NCBI RefSeq assembly: GCF_900114535.1
Contig: NZ_FOTK01000021.1
Coordinates: 48,209 to 112,208, forward strand
Direction of reading: 5' to 3'
Length of the DNA stretch: 64,000 bases
Origin: Methylobacterium pseudosasicola
GTDB lineage: Bacteria > Pseudomonadota > Alphaproteobacteria > Rhizobiales > Beijerinckiaceae
In this document: positions 36,475 through 45,271 of the stretch, piece after piece
How the letters are laid out: every line of letters begins with the position of its first letter
Numbering within the stretch: position 1 is the first letter of the stretch
Translations under genes and position numbers: made by a program
Notes under the pieces: model-generated
What the model was told of the DNA's origin: nothing
The model's input: only the letters and a program-made list of their open reading frames with translations
Database searches by the model: none

Positions 36475-37869
36475 GTGATCGCGACATCGACTCCAAGCCC
36501 TCTCCGCCTCGCGATCATCGGTGGCGGCTTCACCGGCGCGGTGCTCGCCATCCACGCGGTGCGGGCTTCGACGGGGCCGCTCGATATCGTGGTGCTGGAG
36601 CCCCGGGCCGAGCTCGGGCGCGGGGTGGCCTATAGCACCCGCGACCGCAGCCACCGGATCAACGTGCCGAGCGACCGTCTCGACATCACGGCCGGCGAGT
36701 CGGGCGCCGCGACCGCGTGGCTGCACGCGCACGGCATCCTGCCCGATCCCGAGAGCGAGGATACCACCGGCGCCTACGTGCCCCGGGCCGATTACGGCGC
36801 CTATATCGGTGACGTTCTGGCCCGGACCCTCGCGGCGGCAGCGGGCCGGGTGCGCCTGCGCCACCTGCGCACCACCGCCACGGACGTGCGGGACTCGGAC
36901 GGGACCTGGACGATCGTCACCCAGGCCGGCGAGCGGGTCGCGGCCGACCGCGTCGCGCTGTGCTTCGGCCATGCCGTGCCCGCCCTGCCCTGCCGGCTTG
37001 GTCCGGGCGTCGCGGAGGCTGCGCACTTCGTGGCCGATCCCTGGGCGGCCGACGCGCTCGCGGGGATCGGCCCGGAATCCTCCGTGCTGGTGGTCGGCAC
37101 CGGGCTGACCATGGCGGATGTCGTGACGAGCCTCGGCGCCAGGGGGCATCACGGGAAGATCACGGCCGTGTCGCGGCGCGGCCTCCTGCCGAAGACGCAC
37201 GGGGTCTTCAAGATGGATCTCGACGTCACCGGCGGCCAGCGGCCCGCCACCGCGCTGGAACTGCTTCGAATGATCCGGCGGCAGATCGCGGCGGCGGACC
37301 CGGCTTTGGGCTGGCACCCGGTGGTCGATTCCCTGCGCCCGGCGCTGCCCGATCTCTGGGGTGGGCTGCCGGCCGACGAGAAGCGAAGGGTCGTCCGGCG
37401 TCTGCTGCCGTTCTGGGAGGTCCACCGCTTCCGCATCGCGCCGCAGATCCAGGCGGCGCTGGCCCACGCCCAGGCGGAGGGGCGCCTGACGGTGGAGCGG
37501 GCCACCATCACCGGCCTGGATCTCGGCGCGGACGGGCGGCTGGAAGCGGAGCTGCGCCGCGGCCGCGGTGAGACCGAGCGGCGCCGGTTCGACGCGGTGG
37601 TGCTGTGCACCGGGCCGGAGCGCGATGTGGCGCGCAACCCGCTGGTCGCCGCCCTGCTGGCCGACGGGACGGCCAGCCTCGACACGGTCGGGCTCGGTCT
37701 TGCCGTGGATCGTCGCAGCCGCGTGCGCGATGCCTCGGGCCAGTCCCGGCCCGGCCTCTACGCCTTCGGGCCGATGACGCGCGGCAGCTTCGGCGAGATG
37801 ACCGGCGCCCCCGACATCGCCCAGCACATCGAGCGGACGGTGGGCGGCCTGCTCGCCGGTGAGACCTGA
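36475..37869 (+). CDS. FAD/NAD(P)-binding protein
   Basis: A 464-residue protein with a GTG start and a GGGGA site seven bases before it. The N-terminal dinucleotide motif LAIIGGGFTGAVLAIHA begins near residue 11, and a second one (VLVVGTGLTMADVVTSLGARG) lies near residue 205, as in the HI0933/FAD-NAD(P) group (PF13454-like). Its substrate is unknown. It is not in an evident operon; the XRE regulator ends 21 bases downstream in the opposite direction. A role in siderophore or iron chemistry with the nearby TonB receptor is possible but unsupported. Confidence 0.82.
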   Translation: MIATSTPSPLRLAIIGGGFTGAVLAIHAVRASTGPLDIVVLEPRAELGRGVAYSTRDRSHRINVPSDRLDITAGESGAATAWLHAHGILPDPESEDTTGAYVPRADYGAYIGDVLARTLAAAAGRVRLRHLRTTATDVRDSDGTWTIVTQAGERVAADRVALCFGHAVPALPCRLGPGVAEAAHFVADPWAADALAGIGPESSVLVVGTGLTMADVVTSLGARGHHGKITAVSRRGLLPKTHGVFKMDLDVTGGQRPATALELLRMIRRQIAAADPALGWHPVVDSLRPALPDLWGGLPADEKRRVVRRLLPFWEVHRFRIAPQIQAALAHAQAEGRLTVERATITGLDLGADGRLEAELRRGRGETERRRFDAVVLCTGPERDVARNPLVAALLADGTASLDTVGLGLAVDRRSRVRDASGQSRPGLYAFGPMTRGSFGEMTGAPDIAQHIERTVGGLLAGET

Positions 37870-37890
37870 GAACCGGTCCCCGCGCCGTTA

Positions 37891-38295
37891 TCAGGATTCG
37901 GTGCTGGCGTTCCGGAGTGCGGCCGCGGCCTTCACGATCGACAGGATGCCGCTGCGCGTGGTCTGGTCCGGGATCGACCGGAAGGCGGCCACGAGCTCCA
38001 TGATCGCGGGATCATCGAAATAGGTCTGGACGGGCGCAGCGCTCCCATCCGCCGGCACCTTGTCGGCGAAAAACGTCTCGACCGGGACCTTGAGCAGGTC
38101 CGCTATCATCTGCAGGCGACTGGCACCGACGCGGTTGCGGCCCTTCTCGTATTTCTGAACCTGCTGGAAACTCACGCCGATGGCGTGACCGAGCGTCGTC
38201 TGGCTCAGCCCCTGCGCGGCCCGGATCGCCGCGATGCGGCTCCCGATCGCGCGATCGGCGTCTGTTGCCAGCTTCGGTTTGGTCACGGTCATCAT
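37891..38295 (-). CDS. XRE family helix-turn-helix regulator
   Basis: The start at 38295 (or 38292) gives 134 residues. The Cro/C1 helix-turn-helix spans about residues 16-70 (IGSRIAAIRAAQGLSQTTLG, SFQQVQKYEKGRNRVGASRL), followed by the linker IADLLKVPVETFF common in rhizobial regulators, and a short helical C-terminus. It is divergent from the TonB-dependent receptor across 380 bases containing a perfect palindrome, so control of the receptor is plausible. Confidence 0.88.
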   Translation of the reverse strand: MMTVTKPKLATDADRAIGSRIAAIRAAQGLSQTTLGHAIGVSFQQVQKYEKGRNRVGASRLQMIADLLKVPVETFFADKVPADGSAAPVQTYFDDPAIMELVAAFRSIPDQTTRSGILSIVKAAAALRNASTES

Positions 38296-38523
38296 GTCAG
38301 GACGGTCTTTCAGGGCGTGCGGGCGAGGTCGACCGCAATCCAGGCGGCATAACTGTATCGTGCACGATTGAGTTTCGCGCGGCAATGCAACCCCCGCTTG
38401 TGCACCGCGCATATCTTGGCCGTATCGGTGAGCCGATGTCACCGCGTCATCGCGTCCTCGGGCAGGCCGATCCGCGCGCTTGGATGTGCCCATTCCCTTA
38501 GGTTTGGCTGGCGCAGCTCCCAC

Positions 38524-38544
38524 AACTTGGAATGGGTCCAAGTT
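38524..38544. promoter_or_regulatory. palindrome upstream of the TonB receptor
   Basis: AACTTGGA (38524-38531), ATGGG, then TCCAAGTT (38537-38544): a perfect 8-bp inverted repeat 131 bases before the receptor ATG, in the gap shared with the XRE gene. The AT-rich sequence after it could hold the receptor promoter. The binding protein is unknown; XRE or an iron regulator are candidates. Confidence 0.5.
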
Positions 38545-38675
38545 ATATTAGAATTACTCCATAACATAGCGGTTGCCTCGACCAATACTCTGATGCCAAC
38601 ACGATCACGACCGCGTGAAGTCCCGGTTTTCGCGGGGAGCACGGGGAGTTTCGTACTCGTATTAGAGGCGCCTGA

Positions 38676-41024
38676 ATGGACCGGTCCCGGGCTGTATCGA
38701 CCTGGAACGCACGCGAACGGTCGCTGGCCGGTTCCCTGTATCTGGCGTTGCTCTCGACGACTTGCGCCGTGCTCGCACCGGGTGTCGCCCGGGCCCAGAC
38801 CGCGCCGACCACCGATATCGAGCTGTCCGAACTGAGCGTGACCGGCGAAGGCAGCGGCCGGACCCTCAACGGCGACCTGTACGGCGCCGGCGGAGCGGTC
38901 GGCCCGGTTCCCGGCTACGTAGCCAGCCGCAGTACGGTCGGCACCAAGACCGACACCCCGATCCTGGAGACGGCGCAATCCATCTCGGTCGTCGGTCGCC
39001 AGCAGATCGAGGACCAGAACGCGCTGACGGTCACACAGGCTTTGCGCTACACGCCGGGTGTCTTCGCCGAGTCGCGCGGCGGTGCCGGCTCGACCCGCCT
39101 GGAGCTGTTCAACATCCGAGGCTTCGCGGCGCCGGTCTTCCTGGATCAGATGGCGCTCATCAGCGGGCGCGACGCCAACACGTCGATCGACGTCTACCGT
39201 CTGGAGCGGATCGACATCATCAAGGGGCCGGCCTCGGTGCTGTACGGGCAGTCGGGCCCGGGCGGCATCGTCAACTTGGTGTCGAAGGTGCCGCGATTCG
39301 TCAGCCACGGCGAGGTCTTCCTACAGGGCGGCGGCTTCAACGAGGTCCGGAGCGGATTCGACATCGGCGGCCCGATCGCGTCCGACATCCCGGGTCTGGC
39401 CGACCAGTTCGCCTACCGGGTGATCGGGCTCGGCTGGAACGGCGACGGGCCGGCCGCGACCACCAAGGTCGAGCGCGCCTTCATCAATCCGAGCATCACC
39501 TGGCGCCCATCCACCGACACGTCGCTGACCCTGATCGGCAATTATCAGCGCGATCCCTTCTCGGGCTTCTACGGCGGCTTCCCGGCGGTGGGCACCGTGT
39601 TCCCGCGCAATTTCGGTGGTGGCCTGTTCGGGCGGCTGCCGGTGAATTTCTACGACGGCGATCGCAACATCGAGCGCTCCGACCGGACCCAGGCCTCGAT
39701 CGAGTACCTGTTCGACCAGCGCATCGGCGAGAACCTGCGGTTTCACTCGGCCGGGCGCTACCTGCGCACCCAGGGCGATTACCGCAGCGTCTACGGTGCC
39801 TTCAACGACCGGAACGGCCCGACCGCCAGCGGGCCGCTCCTGGCACGCTCGATCATCGGCACCAACGTGGCGGCCGAAGCCTACACGATGGACAACAACT
39901 TCATCGCCGAGTTCGATACCGGGTTCATCGCACACACGGCCCTGCTGGGCGTCGATCACCGGACCTTCAGCACCCGCACCAGCGGCACCCCGTTCCCGAG
40001 CGCCCCGGACCTCAACATCCTGGCGCCGAACTATGCCATGAACATCGCCTTCCCAGCCTTCAACACCACCTCGCGGGTCGATGCCCAGCAGACCGGCGTG
40101 TACTTTCAGGATCAGGCGAAGTTCGATCGCGTCGTGCTGACGCTCGGCGGCCGCTACGACGTCGCCCGCCAGACCGGCCCGACCCGCAGCTTCTCCGGAA
40201 ACACCAGCACCCTGACGCTTCAGGACGCGCCCTCGGACGCCCTGACCTATCGTGCGAGCCTGCTGTACCAATTCGACAGCGGCGTGGCGCCATACGTGTC
40301 CTACAGCCAGGCCTTCGAACCAATCGTGAGCGGGCGCGTGTTCGACAGTGCGTTCGGATCGGTGGGCCGCGTGCCCGACCCGGTCCGCAGCGACCAGTAC
40401 GAGGCCGGCATCAAGTATCAGCCGCCGGGCACCGACATCCTGCTCACCGCCGCAGTCTTCGACATCCGCCAGTCGAACCGGACCTCCGCGGATCCCCTGC
40501 GCCAGGGCTTCGTGGTCCAGACCGGCGAAGTCGGCGCCCAGGGCGTCGAGTTCGAGGCCCGGACTAACCTGGCCGAGGGCCTGACACTGATCGGAGGCGT
40601 CTCGCTCCTCGACATCCGCAACGTGCGGGATACCGGCAACACGACGAACGACCTCACCCGGCTGTCGGTGCCGCTTCAGGGGCGGCGCCCGGTGCAGGTG
40701 CCGGACACGACGATCTCGCTGCTGGCGAACTACCGCTTTACCGACGGCCCCCTGTTGGGCCTCGGGATCGGTGGCGGTGTGCGCTATCTCGGCCCGTCCT
40801 GGGGCGATCCGGCCAACACCTTCCAGGTGCCGGAGAGCGTGGTCGTCGACGCGGTCGCGTCCTACGACATGCGGCACCTCGCTCCGAGCCTGGAAGGGCT
40901 CACGGCGGAGCTGAACGTCAACAACCTCCTGGACGAGCGCTTCGTCTCGAGCTGCCTGTCCTACTCGGCCTGCTTCTACGGCCTGCCGCGCACGGTCTAC
41001 GGAACCCTGCGCTACCGCTGGTGA
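38676..41024 (+). CDS. TonB-dependent siderophore receptor
   Basis: A 782-residue outer-membrane receptor. A signal peptide (about residues 16-45, ending RAQ) precedes a plug domain with TPILETAQSISVVGRQQIED and TQALRYTPGVFAE, then a 22-strand barrel region with TonB-receptor patterns (RIDIIKGPASVLYGQSGPGG, DQYEAGIKYQPPG), ending in an aromatic residue (YGTLRYRW). It imports ferric siderophores with TonB energy. The next gene, a PepSY membrane protein 10 bases later, is a typical partner that may reduce iron at the inner membrane. No siderophore synthesis genes are in the window. Confidence 0.94.
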   Translation: MDRSRAVSTWNARERSLAGSLYLALLSTTCAVLAPGVARAQTAPTTDIELSELSVTGEGSGRTLNGDLYGAGGAVGPVPGYVASRSTVGTKTDTPILETAQSISVVGRQQIEDQNALTVTQALRYTPGVFAESRGGAGSTRLELFNIRGFAAPVFLDQMALISGRDANTSIDVYRLERIDIIKGPASVLYGQSGPGGIVNLVSKVPRFVSHGEVFLQGGGFNEVRSGFDIGGPIASDIPGLADQFAYRVIGLGWNGDGPAATTKVERAFINPSITWRPSTDTSLTLIGNYQRDPFSGFYGGFPAVGTVFPRNFGGGLFGRLPVNFYDGDRNIERSDRTQASIEYLFDQRIGENLRFHSAGRYLRTQGDYRSVYGAFNDRNGPTASGPLLARSIIGTNVAAEAYTMDNNFIAEFDTGFIAHTALLGVDHRTFSTRTSGTPFPSAPDLNILAPNYAMNIAFPAFNTTSRVDAQQTGVYFQDQAKFDRVVLTLGGRYDVARQTGPTRSFSGNTSTLTLQDAPSDALTYRASLLYQFDSGVAPYVSYSQAFEPIVSGRVFDSAFGSVGRVPDPVRSDQYEAGIKYQPPGTDILLTAAVFDIRQSNRTSADPLRQGFVVQTGEVGAQGVEFEARTNLAEGLTLIGGVSLLDIRNVRDTGNTTNDLTRLSVPLQGRRPVQVPDTTISLLANYRFTDGPLLGLGIGGGVRYLGPSWGDPANTFQVPESVVVDAVASYDMRHLAPSLEGLTAELNVNNLLDERFVSSCLSYSACFYGLPRTVYGTLRYRW

Positions 41025-41034
41025 GAGCCGACCG

Positions 41035-42609
41035 ATGCGCACCAGCTTCCGGCAATCGATGGCGTGGCTGCACGCCTGGTCCGGCCTGATCGTCGGCTGG
41101 GTGCTGTTCGCGGTCTTCGTCACCGGGACCGCGAGCTATTACCGGCCCGAAATCTCGCGCTGGATGCGGCCGGAACTCCATGCCGGTGCGGAGCTCGGCC
41201 CCGACGCGCTCGCGGCCTCGGTGGAACGTGGCGTCGCCTATCTGCAGGCGCAGGCGGGCAGGGCGCGGTCGTGGTCCATCACGCCGCCGCGCCCGGACAT
41301 ACCCCTGGTCGAACTGTTCTGGCGGACCGGGCCGGGCCAGCCGCCCAACCGCGTGTTCCTCGATCCGGCGACCGGGGCGCCGGCCGCCCTGCGCGACACC
41401 CGCGGCGGCGATTTCCTCTATCGCTTCCACTTCGAGCTGAACATGGCGCCCCTCTGGGGCCGCTGGATCGTCGGCATCTGCGCGATGATCATGCTGATGG
41501 CGCTGGTCTCGGGGATCATCACCCATCGGCGGATCTTCGCCGACTTCTTCACCTTCCGGCGGGACAAGTCCGCCCAGCGCGGCTGGCTCGACGCCCACAA
41601 TGTCACGGGCGTGCTCGCGCTGCCGTTCCACCTGATGATCACCTATACGGGGCTGGTCACCCTGTCGTTCCTGTACATGCCGTGGGGCATGAACGCGGCC
41701 TATCGGGGCGACACGCAGCGCTTCTTCGCCGAGGCCGGCCAGATCACCGCGCCGCGCCCGCCGGCGGGCCGGGCGGGCGCGCTGGCCCCCGTCGGCCCGA
41801 TGGTGCTGCGCGCCCTGGCGACGATCCACGAGCCCCTGGAGCGGATCTCGATCGTCAACCCGAAGGATGTGAACGCCACCGTGGTCGTCGTGTTCGAGGA
41901 GCCCCACGGGCTCTCGCACGAGCATCCGCAGGTCGCCTTCGACGGGACCACTGGCGCGGTCCTGGAGGTCCGGGCGGGCGGGTTGAAGCCCGCGGCCAAG
42001 ACCTTCACCACGATGGTCGGCCTGCACGAGGCGCATTTCGCCGGGCCGGCCCTGCGCATCCTGTTCTTCCTGTGCGGGCTCGCGGGCAGCGCCATGGTGG
42101 CCACCGGCCTGCTGCTGTGGTCGGTGGCGCGCCTGCCCAAGAAGGCCGGGGCCGACCCGCATCTGGGCCTGCGCCTCGTCCAGGGCCTCAACATCGCGAC
42201 CATCGCCGGGCTGCCGGCGGCCATCGCGGGCTATTTCCTGGCCAACCGGATCCTGCCGGTGGGGATGCCCGACCGGGCGCTCTGGGAGATCCGCGGGTTC
42301 TTCGCCGTCTGGGTGCTGATCGCCGCGGTCGGCTTGGTGCGTCCGCAGCGCCGGGCCTGGCCCGAGGTGCTGAGTGCGGCGGCCGCCCTGTACGCGGCGG
42401 CCGCTGTCGCCGATGGCTGGCGGATGCAGCGGGCCTTCGGCGCTGGCGACCCGGTCGATCCGCTGTTCGTCGGGGTCGATCTCGTGCTGCTGGGCCTCGC
42501 GGCCCTCCTCCTCTTCGCCGCCGGCAAGGCTGCCCGCTACGACGGCAGCCGGCGTACGCGCGCCCGCGGCGCCCCCCGGGAGGCTGTGAGCGGCACCGCC
42601 GCCGAGTGA
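41035..42609 (+). CDS. PepSY-associated inner-membrane protein (iron-uptake partner)
   Basis: A 524-residue protein with membrane helices near the N-terminus (LIVGWVLFAVFVTGTASYY), around residues 140-160 and 190-215, and several more near the C-terminus. Conserved His-containing helix ends (SMAWLHAWSG, RFHFELNM, DAHNVTGVLALPFHLMITYTG) fit the PepSY_TM family, which often neighbours siderophore receptors and can carry heme for ferric reduction. It begins 10 bases after the TonB receptor stop, so the two form an operon. Confidence 0.88.
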   Translation: MRTSFRQSMAWLHAWSGLIVGWVLFAVFVTGTASYYRPEISRWMRPELHAGAELGPDALAASVERGVAYLQAQAGRARSWSITPPRPDIPLVELFWRTGPGQPPNRVFLDPATGAPAALRDTRGGDFLYRFHFELNMAPLWGRWIVGICAMIMLMALVSGIITHRRIFADFFTFRRDKSAQRGWLDAHNVTGVLALPFHLMITYTGLVTLSFLYMPWGMNAAYRGDTQRFFAEAGQITAPRPPAGRAGALAPVGPMVLRALATIHEPLERISIVNPKDVNATVVVVFEEPHGLSHEHPQVAFDGTTGAVLEVRAGGLKPAAKTFTTMVGLHEAHFAGPALRILFFLCGLAGSAMVATGLLLWSVARLPKKAGADPHLGLRLVQGLNIATIAGLPAAIAGYFLANRILPVGMPDRALWEIRGFFAVWVLIAAVGLVRPQRRAWPEVLSAAAALYAAAAVADGWRMQRAFGAGDPVDPLFVGVDLVLLGLAALLLFAAGKAARYDGSRRTRARGAPREAVSGTAAE

Positions 42610-42660
42610 TCGCTGCGGACGGGTTTCGGGGATTGCCGGGTGACCGTCTCAGCGCTCGCC

Positions 42661-43170
42661 TCAACCGCGCTCGGCCCCCGTGGGAAACCGCTTTGCGAAC
42701 CAGTCCCGCAGGAGCTGGCGCTCGTAATACAGGCCACCGGTGGAGAAGCGCGGATTGGACGTCAGCAGGAAGTTGATGTCCGTCACCGTGTCCTCGCCCT
42801 GCGCGACGATGCGGCCGCTCCGGCGCAGCACGTAGGCGAGGCGGATGCGCGGCGGGGTGGCGTCGGTCACGACCCGGACGCCCGTGGGCGAGGCGAAACC
42901 CGACCGGTCGAACCCGGCGAGGTCGATGTCGAGGACGGTGATGTCGAGGCGCTCGTCCGGGCGAAGCCGGGCATTGCCGAGATCGACGAGAATCCGCGTC
43001 AGCTCGGCCAACGTCACCCGAAGGGGCTGCCCTGAGGCGAAGCGGTTCTCCGCGTCGGTAAAGCGCTCCGGCGCGGCGTAGCGGACCTGGACCTCCGCGG
43101 CGGCCGGTCCGGCTGCCAGCAGCATCCCGGCCAGGACGAGGCCGGCCGTGCCTGCACTGCGCTTGCTCAT
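42661..43170 (-). CDS. DUF3016 family exported protein
   Basis: The start at 43170 gives 169 residues with a signal peptide ending AAA-E near residue 25. The mature part begins VQVRYAAPERFTDAENR and includes LDITVLDIDLAGF and a C-terminal region with YYERQLLRDWFAKRFP; this pattern fits DUF3016. It converges on the PepSY gene. Function unknown; periplasmic. Confidence 0.7.
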   Translation of the reverse strand: MSKRSAGTAGLVLAGMLLAAGPAAAEVQVRYAAPERFTDAENRFASGQPLRVTLAELTRILVDLGNARLRPDERLDITVLDIDLAGFDRSGFASPTGVRVVTDATPPRIRLAYVLRRSGRIVAQGEDTVTDINFLLTSNPRFSTGGLYYERQLLRDWFAKRFPTGAERG

Positions 43171-43438
43171 GTCGAACCTATCGTCTCGCCCGTCGTGACC
43201 CGCGGTTGCGGCCGTGTGTCGCCGGGTCGGCCACCGGATCGCCGGGACCGGGGCGGACGAACCGCGCGCAACGGGGAAACCCCTTGAACGGCCTTCCGTT
43301 TCCGCAATCCGGACGACGCGCGGTCGGGCGCGTGCGAATTCAGCCATGGGTGGAAGCGTCCATAGTCTCGCCGCGTTCCGGGCGCCACCTGTCACCATCA
43401 GCCCGCGAGGGCGGCCCTCTCATGGGAGCGCGCACCGC

Positions 43439-43567
43439 TTGATCAACTCCATCCTGGCGATCCTCACCGTTATCGCGGTCCTGGCCCTCACGGCACTGTT
43501 CAAGCTGCCGCTCCTGCCGTTCCGCCTGGCCGGCCGTCTGCTGCGGGGCCGTCCGGCGGTCGCCTGA
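43439..43567 (+). CDS. possible small membrane protein
   Basis: A 42-residue frame from a TTG (an ATG at 43346 gives a longer form) with one strong hydrophobic helix (SILAILTVIAVLALTALF) followed by a basic tail (RLAGRLLRGR). Such one-helix proteins are real in many bacteria, but start-codon support is weak here. Confidence 0.35.
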   Translation: MINSILAILTVIAVLALTALFKLPLLPFRLAGRLLRGRPAVA

Positions 43568-43579
43568 CCGCCCCCCGGA

Positions 43580-43858
43580 TCATCCCGCCGCGTCGATGAC
43601 GAATTCCATGCCGCGGCCCGGCCCCTGATCGGCGTAGTCGACGAGTGCCAAGCCGCGCTCGGCGAGGGTCTCTTCGACGATCCCGCGCTCCTTGCGCACC
43701 ATCTGGCCGATCGCCAGGGGTGTCAGGCGCGGGCTCACCCGCCGCAGCTGATCGACCCCGATGCTCGCCGGCATGCCGTCGCCCTCGGCGATCCGAGCGA
43801 GCGCGAGGCCCAGATCCTTCGCCTTGGTCTCCGCTGCGGATTTCGGCTTGAACGCCAT
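43580..43858 (-). CDS. hypothetical protein
   Basis: A 92-residue protein, mostly helical, starting MAFKPKSAAETKAKDLGLAL and ending GRGMEFVIDAA. No signal, membrane helix or cysteines. It is 34 bases from the DUF6894 gene on the same strand, so the two may be co-transcribed. Not recognised. Confidence 0.5.
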   Translation of the reverse strand: MAFKPKSAAETKAKDLGLALARIAEGDGMPASIGVDQLRRVSPRLTPLAIGQMVRKERGIVEETLAERGLALVDYADQGPGRGMEFVIDAAG

Positions 43859-43892
43859 CTTGGTGTCTCCCTAATTCCCGAGCCAGCGCGTC

Positions 43893-44138
43893 TCACGCGG
43901 CCTGCACATCCACGTTCACGTCGACGAAGGCCCGGATCCAGACCCGCCGCCCCTTCGCGTCGTAGACCTCGACCTGCCAGCCCGACCAGTCGAACCGCTC
44001 GATCCGCTCCATCAGCCCCAGGGCGACCCGCTCGGCATGGACGCGCGTCTGCGCCAAGGTCGGCAAGCGCCGGCCCGTGAGGTCGATCACCAGCTCGTGC
44101 CCGTCCGTGCAGTGGAAGCGGTAGAGCTTCGTCGGCAT
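43893..44138 (-). CDS. DUF6894 family protein
   Basis: The start at 44138 gives 81 residues. The pattern KLYRFHCTDGHELVIDLTGRR, then a helix (ERVALGLMERIERFDWSGWQ) and VEVYDAKGRRVWIRAFVDV is typical of DUF6894, a family abundant in Methylobacterium and rhizobia and without known function. A LexA-type box lies 86 bases upstream, which may make this gene damage-inducible. Confidence 0.75.
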   Translation of the reverse strand: MPTKLYRFHCTDGHELVIDLTGRRLPTLAQTRVHAERVALGLMERIERFDWSGWQVEVYDAKGRRVWIRAFVDVNVDVQAA

Positions 44139-44224
44139 CGGCCGTTCCTCGATCAATCGACAGCCCTCCGGTTCCGTTCAAGGCCGCGGCATCGCGACAG
44201 CCCTTCGCCCGTCCGCACGCTTAT

Positions 44225-44239
44225 GTTCATGATATGTTC
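44225..44239. promoter_or_regulatory. alphaproteobacterial LexA (SOS) box
   Basis: GTTC-ATGATAT-GTTC matches the alphaproteobacterial LexA consensus GTTC-N7-GTTC exactly. It sits in the 351-base gap 44139-44489. The nearest genes are DUF6894 (86 bases away, minus strand) and a tiny plus-strand frame of 28 codons at 44259; no imuA/imuB or recA is in view. Confidence 0.55.
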
Positions 44240-44489
44240 TCAATATAGGGGCGTCGCGATGCATCCACAACCACACGAACGCTCTGTGGAGATCCGTCTC
44301 ACCCAGCCATTGCGCTCGGCGCGACGCCGGAGCGGACCGGCCTGACGATCACACCCGATGCGGATCGTCCGCGTCTTCGCCAGTAAACTTTTCCCTGACC
44401 GTCGAGACGGTCAGGTTCCAAGGCGGATCGAACCCGTCGATGGACGCGATGACGGCGGCCCAGGGCCTGCCCCGTCGGGGACAGCGCTC

Positions 44490-44948
44490 TCAGGCGGCCT
44501 TGCCCTTGCGCTTGGCCATCGAGCCGGGCTGGCCCAGACCGATCGCCTTGGCGAGGGCGGAGCGCTGCTCGGCGTAGCTCGGGGCGACCATGGGATAATC
44601 GGATGGCAGGCCGTAGCGCTCGCGGTAGCTCTGCGGGCTGAGGCCGTTGGCGGCCAGATGCCGCTTGAGGGTCTTGTAGGTCTTGCCGTCGAGGAAGCTG
44701 ACGATCCCGTCCTGCTGGACCGACTTGCGGATCTGGGCGGGGCTCAGCTTGTCGACGGCGACGGGCGCGGACGCGCCGCTCTCGACCGGCGCCGTGCCGG
44801 AGGCCAGGCTGGCGATCGCGCCGTAGACCCGGGCGATCAGGGCCGGCAGCTCTGTAGCCGGGACAGGATTGTTCGCGACGTAGGCGGCGACAAGATCAAC
44901 CGCCAACTCGGTGAAGTTGGAAGATTTCCCATAGGATGCCTCGTTCAT
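44490..44948 (-). CDS. MucR/Ros family zinc-finger-type regulator
   Basis: The start at 44948 gives 152 residues; upstream in-frame starts are less likely. The N-terminal NFTELAVDLVAAYVANNPVP is the family's oligomerisation region. The C-terminal part contains QDGIVSFLDGKTYKTLKRHL and GLSPQSYRERYGLPSDYPMV, the DNA-binding region. The first Cys of the classical zinc finger is replaced here (SVQQDGIVSFLDG lacks Cys), a variation common in this family. Such proteins silence AT-rich, often surface-related genes. A role on the AT-rich autotransporter promoter is possible. Confidence 0.9.
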   Translation of the reverse strand: MNEASYGKSSNFTELAVDLVAAYVANNPVPATELPALIARVYGAIASLASGTAPVESGASAPVAVDKLSPAQIRKSVQQDGIVSFLDGKTYKTLKRHLAANGLSPQSYRERYGLPSDYPMVAPSYAEQRSALAKAIGLGQPGSMAKRKGKAA

Positions 44949-45168
44949 ATTGAGCCCTTCTGATCGTGCAACGCTCCCCTTGTTGTTTCGGGCGGACTTG
45001 GGATTCAACACACCAAATGCGGCTTTCAACGTTATTTTGTTCATAGGATGCGTTTCGGGGCAGGCCGCGTCACAGGAATGTCGGCGCATCGGCCCGAAGA
45101 ATGGTTGCCGGCTTTCGGAAGGGACGGCGCGCCCTCAAGACCGTCGCGGACTTCGGAAACCCCAAATG

Positions 45169-45199
45169 AAAAGCGGCCGGGATCAAGATCCCGGCCGCT
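45169..45199 (-). terminator. rho-independent terminator downstream of the stress protein gene
   Basis: AGCGGCCGGG pairs with CCCGGCCGCT around ATCAAGAT, and the minus strand continues with TTTTCATTT. It lies 73 bases after the stop of the minus-strand gene ending at 45272. The remainder of 44949-45271 shows no gene. Confidence 0.7.
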
Positions 45200-45271
45200 G
45201 ACGTGAAGATAAAAGCGTGTCGACGCGTTGCGGATCGATCCGGCTGACGCCGCCTCGGCCGCTTCGCGCGA

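Noticed and set aside
38762..40567. Second plus-strand frame inside the TonB receptor
   Set aside because: Frame-shifted Arg-rich shadow of the receptor; the receptor frame has all family motifs.
44259..44345. 28-codon frame next to the LexA box
   Set aside because: Too short, Arg/Pro/His-rich and without a ribosome-binding site; more likely non-coding.
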